Positions 15,740 through 23,848 of a stretch of DNA of 42,667 bases are shown here, piece after piece; positions within the stretch are counted from its first letter, which is position 1; every line of letters begins with the position of its first letter. Under the pieces are notes generated by a model. The model was not told where the DNA came from. It saw only the letters and a list, made by a program, of their open reading frames with translations, and searched no databases. Source of the stretch: Chromatiales bacterium (GTDB lineage: Bacteria; Pseudomonadota; Gammaproteobacteria; JAHELT01). A program made the position numbers and the translations under genes. The stretch lies in assembly GCA_024644045.1 (NCBI GenBank), contig JAHELT010000022.1, positions 1 to 42,667 on the forward strand, read 5' to 3'.

Positions 15740-18700
15740 TGTTCAAGTTCGCCATCGAAAAGCCGGTCATCGTCACCGTCGCGATCCTGATCGTCTGTCT
15801 GTTCGGGGTGCTCGGCATCCTGCGCGTACCCATCCAGATGGTGCCCGATCTCGACGTGCGCACGGTTTCGGTTCGCACTGCCTGGCCCGGCGCTACCCCG
15901 CAGGATGTGGAGAAAGAGATCGTCGTGCGCCAGGAGGAGTTCCTGCGCAGAATCTCCGGGCTGGAGCGCATGGTTTCGGGCTCGCACACCGGCAGCGCGG
16001 AGATCGCACTCGAGTTTCCGCTGGGCACCGACATCGACGCTGTCCTGATCCGTGTCAACAACGCCCTGGCACAGGTGCCGGACTACCCGGAGAACGTCGA
16101 CGAGCCGCGAATCATCGCAAGCTCGTTGTCGGACAGCCCGTTCATGTTCTTTCGTATCATGCCGCTGCCCGGCAACCCGCGCGGCATCGAAATGGTGGGC
16201 ATGAATGATTTCATCGAAGACCGCGTCAGCACGCGCATCGAACGGGTCCCCGGCGTCGCTTCGGTGTCGTTCTGGGGCGGTGCGAAACGGCAGATCAAGA
16301 TCTACGTGGATCCCATCAAACTCGCCGAGCGCGAGATCACGCTGCTCGACGTGCGCAATGCGATCCGCAAGCGTAACCGTGACGTGTCGGGCGGCGACCT
16401 CGACAGCGGCAAACGCCGCTACCTGCTGCGCACCGTGGGCCGCTTCGACAGTGTCGGCGCGATCGAAGACCTGGTCCTGGCGCGCCGCGGTAACGCCTTC
16501 GTCAGACTGAGAGACGTCGGCCACGCCGAGCTTTCCACCTTCGAAGTCCGCTACCACTCCTATGCCAACGGCCGTCCGAATATCACCATGGGCGTGCGCC
16601 GGCAGGTGGGCGCCAATGTGGTGCAGACCATGGACGGCGTGGTGGCCGCGGTGCAGGAGCTCAACCAGGGCATTCTGCGGCAACACGGCATCGAGATGGA
16701 GTTGACCAGCGAAGACGTCAAGTACGTGAAGGACGCGGTGGGGGTGATCGGAACCAATCTGGTGATCGGTGCCACGCTGGCGATCGTGGTGCTGTTCGTG
16801 TTCCTGCGCTCCGCGTCCGCTACGCTGGTCGGCGCGATCGGTCTCCCGGTGTGTACCATTGCGGCGTTTCTCGGGCTGCTGGTAACCGGACGCACGATCA
16901 ACGTGATATCGCTCGCCGGCGTCGCCTTCGCGATCGGCATGACTCTCGACAACAGCATAGTGGTGCTGGAGAACATCTACCGTCACATGCTCGCCGGCAA
17001 GCGGCGGATTCAGGCAGCACTGGATGGGGTGCGCGAAGTTTGGACCGCGGTGCTCGCCTCGACGCTGACCACAGTGTTCGTGTTCGTGCCGGTGGTGTTC
17101 GTGCAGCAGGAAGCGGGGCAGCTCTACTCGGATATCGCAGTTGCAGTATCGGCCTCCATACTGATTTCGATGGCGGTGGCGATCACCGTGGTGCCGGCCG
17201 CGTGCAGCCGTGTGCTGCGTCCGGTGGCCGCACCCGGCGCGGCCAACGTCCTCTACCGTGGAGGCCAGCAGGTCGGCCGCTTCATCATGTGGTTCGTCAC
17301 CTGGCTGATGCGCGGGGTCGCGCGGCGCCTGGTGCTGATCGTCGCGGTGCTCACCGCTTCGGCAGCGATCATCGTCTATCTGACACCGAAGGCGGAGTAT
17401 CTCCCGGAGGGCGAAGAGCAGAAGATATTCGCGTTCATGTTCGCACCGCCCGGCTACAACGTCGAGGAGATGCACAGTATTTTTAAACGCCTGGACGCCC
17501 AGTTCGTGGGACACGTGGGTGCCGACCCCGACGTTTTCGAGCGCGGCGAAAGCGAGGTCCCGGCGCTTAATTTCGCGGTCGGTTATGCCGGCGCGCAACG
17601 CATCCTGTACATCCCCGAGGCAACCAGGCGCGCCCACACTGCGGATCTGGTGGACATCGTGACCCGCAAGGTGCGCGAGTACCCCGGACTTATCTCGTTC
17701 GCCTCGCGCGGCTCGATCTTCTCGGGCAACCTGGGCGGCACGCGCAGCATCAACGTCGACATCAGCGGCTCCGACCTGGCGACCGTGTTCGATACCGGGT
17801 TTCAGGCATTCACCCGGGCGCGGGATGTGTTCGATAACCCGCAGGTGCGCCCGCAGCCCTCGAGCCTGTCGATGGGTCAGCCGCTGATCGAGATTCATCC
17901 CGACTGGGAACGCGCCGCCGAGATCGGGATCGACGCCAACAATCTGGGCTACACGATCTGGGCGTACTCGGACGGCGCCTATGTCGACGAGTTTTTCATG
18001 GATGACGACAAGATCGACATGTTCCTCTACTCGACGGGCGGGGCGATTCAGAGACCGGAAGACATCGACGACATGCTGCTGTATTCGCCGGCCGGCGGCG
18101 TGGTCCCGCTCGGCGCCGTGGCACGCGTCACCGAAACGGTAAACACCGAGACCATCCGGCGCGTGGACGGCGAGCGCACCATCACACTGTCGATTATCCC
18201 GCCCCGCGACGTGCCGCTGGAAGCGGGCGTCGAGGTGGTGGAGCGCGATCTGATTCGAGCGATGCGGACAACCGGGGCCATTCCACCCGGTGTGCAGATG
18301 CAGGTGACCGGGGCCAGCGACCGCCTCAAGGCCACGCGTGAGGCGCTCAGCGGCAATTTCGTGGTCGCGATCTTGATCGCCTACCTGCTGCTGGTGGCGA
18401 TTTTCTCGCACTGGGGATACCCGCTGATCATCATGACCAGCGTGCCGCTCGGCATCAGCGGCGGACTGGTGGGGCTGTGGCTGCTGAACTCGCTTGGCGC
18501 GGCCCTGCCCCTGCTCGGGCTGCCGGCTATCCAGCAGCCCTTCGACATGATCACGATGCTCGGGTTTCTGGTGCTGATCGGCACCGTGGTCAACAACCCG
18601 ATCCTGATCGTCGAGCGCGCGGTCAGCAACATTCGCGCACGCGGCATGAGCGCGGTCGACGCGGTGGTCGAAAGCACCCGCACGCGGCTGCGCCCGATCA

Positions 18701-18918
18701 TGATGTCGAGCATCACCACGGTGTTCGGGCTGGCGCCGCTGGTGTTCAGCCCGGGCGCCGGCGTCGAGCTCTACCGCGGGCTGGGGGCGATCGTCATGTT
18801 CGGGTTGCTTTTCTCGACGCTGGTCACCTTGACCTTCATCCCGGCGGTGCTGTCACTGTTGCTGCAGGCCCGGGACGCCGTATTCAACCGCGCACCCGCG
18901 CTGCAGCAGGATGCGTGA
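15739..18918 (+). CDS. RND efflux pump inner-membrane transporter (AcrB/HAE-1-like)
   Basis: A 1059-residue protein, the usual length for hydrophobe/amphiphile RND pumps, with two repeats of six membrane helices and two large periplasmic loops. It begins with the typical FAIEKPVIVTVAILIVC and has the TM4 region FAIGMTLDNSIVVLENIYRH and the TM10 region TVVNNPILIVERAV. Compared with AcrB, Asp407 is kept, Asp408 is Asn, and the Lys940 position is Asn, a substitution common in other RND branches; proton relay must therefore differ from AcrB. No outer-membrane channel gene is next to it, so it may use a TolC-type protein encoded elsewhere. It is coupled to the adaptor by a one-base overlap. Efflux of a compound linked to the D-amino-acid enzyme is a guess. 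Confidence 0.92.
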   Translation: MFKFAIEKPVIVTVAILIVCLFGVLGILRVPIQMVPDLDVRTVSVRTAWPGATPQDVEKEIVVRQEEFLRRISGLERMVSGSHTGSAEIALEFPLGTDIDAVLIRVNNALAQVPDYPENVDEPRIIASSLSDSPFMFFRIMPLPGNPRGIEMVGMNDFIEDRVSTRIERVPGVASVSFWGGAKRQIKIYVDPIKLAEREITLLDVRNAIRKRNRDVSGGDLDSGKRRYLLRTVGRFDSVGAIEDLVLARRGNAFVRLRDVGHAELSTFEVRYHSYANGRPNITMGVRRQVGANVVQTMDGVVAAVQELNQGILRQHGIEMELTSEDVKYVKDAVGVIGTNLVIGATLAIVVLFVFLRSASATLVGAIGLPVCTIAAFLGLLVTGRTINVISLAGVAFAIGMTLDNSIVVLENIYRHMLAGKRRIQAALDGVREVWTAVLASTLTTVFVFVPVVFVQQEAGQLYSDIAVAVSASILISMAVAITVVPAACSRVLRPVAAPGAANVLYRGGQQVGRFIMWFVTWLMRGVARRLVLIVAVLTASAAIIVYLTPKAEYLPEGEEQKIFAFMFAPPGYNVEEMHSIFKRLDAQFVGHVGADPDVFERGESEVPALNFAVGYAGAQRILYIPEATRRAHTADLVDIVTRKVREYPGLISFASRGSIFSGNLGGTRSINVDISGSDLATVFDTGFQAFTRARDVFDNPQVRPQPSSLSMGQPLIEIHPDWERAAEIGIDANNLGYTIWAYSDGAYVDEFFMDDDKIDMFLYSTGGAIQRPEDIDDMLLYSPAGGVVPLGAVARVTETVNTETIRRVDGERTITLSIIPPRDVPLEAGVEVVERDLIRAMRTTGAIPPGVQMQVTGASDRLKATREALSGNFVVAILIAYLLLVAIFSHWGYPLIIMTSVPLGISGGLVGLWLLNSLGAALPLLGLPAIQQPFDMITMLGFLVLIGTVVNNPILIVERAVSNIRARGMSAVDAVVESTRTRLRPIMMSSITTVFGLAPLVFSPGAGVELYRGLGAIVMFGLLFSTLVTLTFIPAVLSLLLQARDAVFNRAPALQQDA

Positions 18919-18930
18919 CCCTGGCAGGTC

Positions 18931-19027
18931 GCTGAAAAGTATTTCCATGTACTTTTTCAGCGCGCGCGTCGGAAATGCGATTTCCGACTCGCTGCCTGGT
19001 TCAACAACTGATAGTTGTTGAACCAGG
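18931..19027. repeat. Cluster of three adjacent hairpins
   Basis: Three stem-loops follow one another between convergent genes. The first, 18931-18961, has arms GCTGAAAAGTA and TACTTTTTCAGC with one extra T. The second, 18968-18988, is GTCGGAAAT-GCG-ATTTCCGAC with a perfect nine-base stem. The third, 18995-19027, is CCTGGTTCAACAACT, loop GAT, AGTTGTTGAACCAGG, a perfect 15-base stem. They could act as bidirectional terminators for the RND and DUF4149 genes or be REP/BIME-like repeats. No second copy exists in this window. A small CGCTC/GAGCG stem follows at about 19044. Confidence 0.8.
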
Positions 19028-19098
19028 GCGACACATCCTTGTATCGCTCTAGCGGAGCGCCGAAACAACCGCGTTTCCCAGCATTTTGCCAGCGTGGG

Positions 19099-19524
19099 TC
19101 ATGCCACAAAACGTGCCAGCAGCACGAGTACGGCGAGCAGCTGCAACGCGTTGATGGCGACGCTGAGGCGATGCAGGCGCTCGAAGCGTGCCCGGGCGCC
19201 CGGATCGGATTCACGGCGGTCTCGGGCGCGGTTGATACGTGGCATGAGCGCCTGACGCGCCACCCAGAACAACGCGCAGGTGCAGCCCATGACCGCAACG
19301 TCGAGCGCGCCGTGGGTGGTGCCCACCGCAAGCAGCACGGCAGCGGCCAGGCTCGCCGTGCCCATCGCCAGGTAGTAAACCGGAAAGACCGCGCGAATGA
19401 ATGCGCCCGCGGTCGCGGCATCGAGCTTGATGAAAACCAGCGGTGCGTACACCGCGGCGAAGAATGCCATTCCACCCCAGATCCCCGCGACCGCGATCAG
19501 CGCCAGGGCGTCAATAATCTGCAT
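19099..19524 (-). CDS. DUF4149-like four-helix membrane protein
   Basis: A 141-residue hydrophobic protein with four predicted membrane helices (about 5-25, 45-65, 70-90 and 118-138). GMAFFAAVYAPLVFIKL with AGAFIRAVFPVYYLAMG matches the DUF4149 pattern, a family of small membrane proteins of unknown role in Proteobacteria. I chose ATG 19524, with GAGGAG eight bases upstream, over the longer frame beginning at 19572, which would add an unlikely Arg-rich leader. It is convergent with the RND pump and separated from it by the hairpin cluster. Confidence 0.7.
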   Translation of the reverse strand: MQIIDALALIAVAGIWGGMAFFAAVYAPLVFIKLDAATAGAFIRAVFPVYYLAMGTASLAAAVLLAVGTTHGALDVAVMGCTCALFWVARQALMPRINRARDRRESDPGARARFERLHRLSVAINALQLLAVLVLLARFVA

Positions 19525-19771
19525 CCTCCGTCTCCTCGATGAATCGTTCCGCGCTACGCACGCGGGCAGCACGGATCATACGCCGGCGGCGACCGCATCA
19601 AGAAACAAAAGCAGGGCTGGCCGCTAACTGCAATGCGCCGCGCGCTGCAACGCGCGTTGAGCATACTGGCCGTGACGGACACGGTGGCGCCCCGGCATTA
19701 GCGCTGTCGCAGGCTGCAATCTGGTATCCGCAGGTGCGTGGCTTGTCGAACCGCCACGGTGCAGGCACCGC

Positions 19772-21370
19772 TCAGGGCGCGTTGACCGTCCATGTGTGGT
19801 TGGTCGAGCCGGAGAACGGGGTAATCACCTCGCCGTTGTTGAAGTCGGCCTCGAGCACGGTACCGCAGCACTGCACGGCGCTGAAGCGCAGCTCCATGGT
19901 GCTGGCGCCGGACGGGAAGTCCACGGTATAGCGCGTGCTCCCGCCCGGCGGGTTGTTGACAGAACCGATGAGCACGTTGTTTACATACAGGTCGTAGTAG
20001 TCGTCCTGAATGGCATTGGTATCGACGATCGCGACCGGGCAGCTGTTGCAGGTAACGTTCACCGTCGCGACGATGTTGCTCGGCAGCGGGGTCAGGTTGC
20101 CGCCACCGCCACCACCCGCGCCGCTGCGCGAAACGGCGGCGGCGGCGCCGATGCCGGCGCCGGCTATCAGCCAGGGCGAGGTACCGCCGCTGTTGCCGGC
20201 CACCACCGTGCGACCGGTCGCGGCACCCAGCACCTCGCTCACCGGCGCCGGGCGCAACGTGATGTAGTCGTCGAAACGAGCCACGTTGGCCGCCGCGGGC
20301 GGCGCCTCGCTGAACACCTCCAGGCGTGGCTGCCCGGCAGTCTGCGGCAGGCCCGCAAGTCCGGCGGCAAACGCTTCGAGGCGAGCAAAATCGGCGCGCA
20401 CGCCGGGCGTGGACGCGGTGTCAGTGACCAGGTCCCCGCCGAACAGCGCCAGCCGGTCGGGCTGCAGGGTGAAACGATTGGTGGTCTGCACCGCCCCGTC
20501 GCGCCGCAGGCTGAACGGGCGCGCGCGTGAACCGGACACGTCGACAGTACCTTCTTTCAAGGCCACACCCTTGATCGCGCCGTCGTAGGAGATGAACGTG
20601 GTGCCACGTATTTCAATCAACGCGACCGTGTTGGTGACCATACGCTCACGCCGGCTGACACCGAGCAGCCGCCTAAAGGCAAAGTAAGCCTTGCCGGCGA
20701 CGTGCGAGAACCAACTCGACGCACGCACGTTGAGACGGCTGTTGCTGTCCAGCACGGCGAGCGGGTCTTGGTCGAAATCCAGCACCACTACGGCGCCGCC
20801 GCCGGTGCGCACCGTCTCGAGCTCGCGCACCACATACCCGGCTTCAGCCGGTGAGCGTGTCTCACCGACCGCATTCACGATCTCGACGCTCCCGCTCAGT
20901 CTGAGCATTCGCCCGTGAAACCCGTCGACCGCGGCGAACTCGGTGGGTTCCAGGACCACACGGCGCGGTGGCAGGTCTTCACGCCGCGCGAGCACCGCCA
21001 AATCGCTGATTACCTCGACGTCGAAGTTTTGCGACTTGACCACCTCGCCGGCGGCGGTCCTGACGAGGAAAAAATACTCGATTCTTTCCGCGGCCTCGGC
21101 GGGCGCCGGGAGGATCGCCGAATAAGCGTCCGCCTCTGCGCCGGTGGCCGGCATTCGCGTGTAAAGGTAATCCGGCTGCGCCGGTGTTTTGAAATACGCG
21201 CGCACCAGCTCGATCGCGCCTTCGGCGTCACCGATGCGGGCCTCGAGCTGAAGGCGTTGACCCACGCTCACTACGTCGGGCGCAACGTGCTGGATTTCGA
21301 TAGCCGCACCGGATCGGGCAGCGTACGCCAGCAAGATAATCATGCAAAGACGGGTGCATCGCTTGCGCAA
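19772..21370 (-). CDS. Large exported FecR-domain protein with Gly-rich segment
   Basis: A 532-residue envelope protein. An export signal (about 1-18; MRKRCTRLCMIILLAYAARSGA, TTG read as Met) precedes an Ig-like beta domain (about 20-110). A FecR domain follows (about 155-275, with LDSNSRLNVRAS, then TVALIEIRGTTFISYDGAI). The tail has a hydrophobic, glycine-rich segment (AGAGIGAAAAVSRSGAGGGGGG, about 405-430) and a C-terminal beta domain with CNSC and QCC cysteine clusters. The TTG start at 21370 is chosen because GGAG lies six bases before it and it supplies a charged n-region; ATG 21343 would leave almost no n-region. It is one of four FecR-domain proteins here and has no sigma-factor or TonB-receptor neighbour. 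Confidence 0.75.
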   Translation of the reverse strand: MRKRCTRLCMIILLAYAARSGAAIEIQHVAPDVVSVGQRLQLEARIGDAEGAIELVRAYFKTPAQPDYLYTRMPATGAEADAYSAILPAPAEAAERIEYFFLVRTAAGEVVKSQNFDVEVISDLAVLARREDLPPRRVVLEPTEFAAVDGFHGRMLRLSGSVEIVNAVGETRSPAEAGYVVRELETVRTGGGAVVVLDFDQDPLAVLDSNSRLNVRASSWFSHVAGKAYFAFRRLLGVSRRERMVTNTVALIEIRGTTFISYDGAIKGVALKEGTVDVSGSRARPFSLRRDGAVQTTNRFTLQPDRLALFGGDLVTDTASTPGVRADFARLEAFAAGLAGLPQTAGQPRLEVFSEAPPAAANVARFDDYITLRPAPVSEVLGAATGRTVVAGNSGGTSPWLIAGAGIGAAAAVSRSGAGGGGGGNLTPLPSNIVATVNVTCNSCPVAIVDTNAIQDDYYDLYVNNVLIGSVNNPPGGSTRYTVDFPSGASTMELRFSAVQCCGTVLEADFNNGEVITPFSGSTNHTWTVNAP

Positions 21371-22153
21371 GCGTCTCTCCCCTCGCGTGTTCAAGGCCTT
21401 GCGGCAAGTCTTTGGCCAACTAGGCGGCATTATATGTTCACCGCGCAGCGGGTACCGGTCGAGGCCGTCGGGATTGTTGACAGGTTCGGTGTTTTTAGCA
21501 ATTTTTCTTGCACGCCTGCAGGAAAAGCTGTGTATTGAACTCGCAGTAAGCGATGTGCGGGTGGCTAAATATCCTGGTAGGCGCAGTGCGGATGCCGCTT
21601 TCTACACTGCGTCATCACGAATCGGGGAGATCGAGGAGAGCGAGGAGTCCCGGATACAGCGCATCGCACCGACCGCCAAACGTTGAGCCGACGGGGATAT
21701 CCGGATGCTCCCTCTGCCCTAATTCGCTGGTGCAGGCGTGTCTTGCCTTGCCCCTGTCTCGACGCACCTTTCTGGCCGTCAGCGCAGCCGCGTTGTTGAT
21801 CGGCTGTGACGAGAAGAGCAGCAGCGCACCGCGTCCGCTCATGTGCATGCGCTCGGGACGCGGACGGCGCGTTTCACGCGCAGCAAAGATTCGCAACCAT
21901 AACCGGCGCTACGCCACTCTGGGGCAGCGGAGGCAGATGCACCGCGCTGTCGACCAGCCAGAGTACGTGGGATCGATACTTCGGTGCGGGCCTCGAGGTC
22001 GTTGATCTGCGCTGGTACCAGGGCCTGCGCTAGACCGGGTCAAGGCGGCCGGTGTCGGTTGCGGTGCAGGCCTCGAGACGGTGCACCCCTGTACCGCCTG
22101 CCGTTGCTTGAATCAGTGCGGCGCACCGGCTCCGCGCGCTGCGCGGCGAACGG
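21371..22153. other. Degraded non-coding zone
   Basis: About 780 bases with no intact gene. It holds the upstream region of the FecR gene (a moderately A+T-rich patch at 21490-21545), a remnant with a Tat/lipoprotein-type signal at 21730-22005, and then DNA with no readable signal down to the peroxiredoxin relic. The frames break repeatedly, which suggests decay rather than a long regulatory region. Confidence 0.5.
21730..22005 (+). pseudogene. Remnant of a Tat/lipoprotein gene (signal peptide only)
   Basis: From GTG 21730 the frame reads a convincing export signal: LSRRTFLAVSAAALLIGC, with a twin-arginine SRRTFL and a lipobox LIGC, followed by DEKSSSAP, a normal post-Cys linker. After about 35 codons the sequence turns into Arg-rich, low-information text, and a neighbouring frame (to 22033) looks slightly more protein-like, which suggests a frameshift. 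It could be the start of a decayed binding protein or oxidoreductase; nothing beyond the signal can be identified. Confidence 0.4.
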
Positions 22154-22365
22154 CTACTTCGGCTGCGGGACGATCTGGAGGTACGGCTTGGGTGCCTTCC
22201 AGCCGCCCGGAAACTTGTTGCGCGCCTCTTCGTCACTCACGGCAGGGACGATGATCACGTCGTCACCATGACGCCGGTTCGCAGGGGTGCGATCGTGTGC
22301 TGTACCGTCAGCTGCAACGAATCGAGCAGGCGCAGCACTCTGTCGAAATCCCGGCTGCTGCTCAT
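22154..22365 (-). pseudogene. C-terminal fragment of a 1-Cys peroxiredoxin (Prx6-like), frameshifted
   Basis: The minus strand reads DDVIIVPAVSDEEARN, then KFPGGWKAPKPYL and IVPQPK before the stop at 22154, the hallmark C-terminus of Prx6-type peroxiredoxins. The preceding part, FDRVLRLLDSLQLT, is in a different frame; one missing base near 22285-22295 would rejoin them. The N-terminal thioredoxin fold with the peroxidatic Cys is absent, because the recognisable part starts near 22365 and the aminotransferase begins at 22447 on the other strand. It is a truncated, frameshifted relic, not a gene. Its DNA now forms the region upstream of the aminotransferase. Confidence 0.75.
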
Positions 22366-22446
22366 GGGGTCCCGGGAAGGGCATTGTGTCGGCCGGCGCC
22401 TTGGTTGACACTAGGGACAACGAGACGGATACGGGAGCTTCGAGCC

Positions 22447-23793
22447 ATGAAAAACAACGCGGAATCGGCGCTGCTCGCGCGAGACGGCGCCCACCTGCTT
22501 CACCCGCTGCACAACCCCGCCGCGGCCGGTACCGGCAAAGTCTGGGTGAGCGGTGAAGGCGCCTACCTGGTCGACGCCAACGGCGACCGTTACATCGATT
22601 GCCTGTCCGGCCTGTGGAACAACACCGCCGGCAACGGGCGCCCTGAGCTGATCGAGGCCGCTCACGCGCAGCTGCAATCGCTGGCCTATGCCTCGGGTTA
22701 CATCGGGAGCTCCAACCCGCGCGCGATCGAGCTCGCTGAGCGCCTGAGCGCGATGACCTACCCGAACATCAATCACTTCTATTTCACCTCGGGCGGCGGC
22801 GAGGCGACCGATTCGAACATCAAGATGGCGCGCTACTACTGGAAGCTCAAGGGCAGGCCGGAGAAGACGAAAGTCATCTCCCGCGTGTGGGGTTACCACG
22901 GCGTCACCTTCGCCGCCATGTGCGCGACCGGAATCGCCGCCTACAAACCGATGTTCGAACCGATGATACCGGGTTTCGTGCACATCCCCAGTCCTTACCC
23001 GTACCGCTATGACGCCCCGGCGGATGCGCCAAGCCAGGGCATCGCCGCGGCCAACGAGCTCGAAAAAGCGATTCTCGCCGAGGACGCCGACACGGTCGCG
23101 ATGTTCATCGCCGAGCCGGTGCAGGGGGCCGGCGGCGTGATAGTGCCGCAGGATGACTACTTTCCGCGGATTCGAGAGATCTGCGATCACTATGACGTGT
23201 TGCTGGTATCCGACGAGGTGATCACCGGCTTCGGCCGCACCGGCAAGCTCTGGGGACTGCAGCATTGGGGTGTGCAGCCGGACCTGATCCAGTATGCCAA
23301 GGCGATAACCTCCGGCTACTTTCCGTTCGGCGGCATCGGCGTGAGCGACGAGATCGCCGACGTCATGCTGGACGGCGGCAAACCCTGGATGCACGCCTAC
23401 ACCTACAGTGCGCACCCGGTGGGCTGCGCGATAGCGCTCGCCATGCTCGACATCGTCGAGCAGGAGGACTTCCCCGCTCAGGCGGCGGCCAAGGGCGACT
23501 ACCTGATGAACGCACTCAAATCCACGTTCGCGGAGCATCCGTATGTCGGCGACATCCGCGGGCTCGGGCTCATGTGTGCGGTCGAGTTTGTCAAGGACCG
23601 CGCCACCCGGGAAGAGTTCGACCCGACCGAAGGCATCGGGCCGAAGATCCATGCGGCCGGTGTCGAGCGCGGTATGTTCAGCCGGGTGCGCGGCGACGTG
23701 TATTGCATCGCGCCGCCGATCGTGACCGGCGAGGATACGCTGGACCGCATCGTGGACATTCTCGCGGCGTCGACCAAAGCCGTGCTCGGTTAG
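22447..23793 (+). CDS. Class III PLP aminotransferase (omega-amino acid/polyamine type)
   Basis: A 448-residue cytoplasmic transaminase. Recognisable blocks: DRYIDCLSGLWNNTAGNG at the N-terminus, HFYFTSGGGEATDSNIKMAR, YHGVTFAAM, EPVQGAGGVIVPQDDYFP, LVSDEVITGFGRTGK and the Schiff-base lysine in DLIQYAKAITSGYFPFGG. The length and motif order fit the group that includes putrescine, beta-alanine and taurine transaminases. ATG 22447 has GGGAG upstream at a nine-base spacing. The next gene, 55 bases on, encodes an amine-oxidase-like flavoprotein, and the pair suggests catabolism of a diamine or omega-amino acid. Confidence 0.9.
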   Translation: MKNNAESALLARDGAHLLHPLHNPAAAGTGKVWVSGEGAYLVDANGDRYIDCLSGLWNNTAGNGRPELIEAAHAQLQSLAYASGYIGSSNPRAIELAERLSAMTYPNINHFYFTSGGGEATDSNIKMARYYWKLKGRPEKTKVISRVWGYHGVTFAAMCATGIAAYKPMFEPMIPGFVHIPSPYPYRYDAPADAPSQGIAAANELEKAILAEDADTVAMFIAEPVQGAGGVIVPQDDYFPRIREICDHYDVLLVSDEVITGFGRTGKLWGLQHWGVQPDLIQYAKAITSGYFPFGGIGVSDEIADVMLDGGKPWMHAYTYSAHPVGCAIALAMLDIVEQEDFPAQAAAKGDYLMNALKSTFAEHPYVGDIRGLGLMCAVEFVKDRATREEFDPTEGIGPKIHAAGVERGMFSRVRGDVYCIAPPIVTGEDTLDRIVDILAASTKAVLG

Positions 23794-23848
23794 GGCCGAC
23801 GCGGACTTTCGGGGCGGGTTTCGCCCTCTCACGCCGCGGGGGTCCAGT

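Noticed and set aside
15274-18411. Very long open frame (over 1000 codons) on the minus strand opposite the RND genes
   Set aside because: It is antisense to the adaptor and pump genes, which have unambiguous motifs. Its text is His/Arg/Asp-rich with no domain, as expected from the opposite strand of GC-rich coding DNA.
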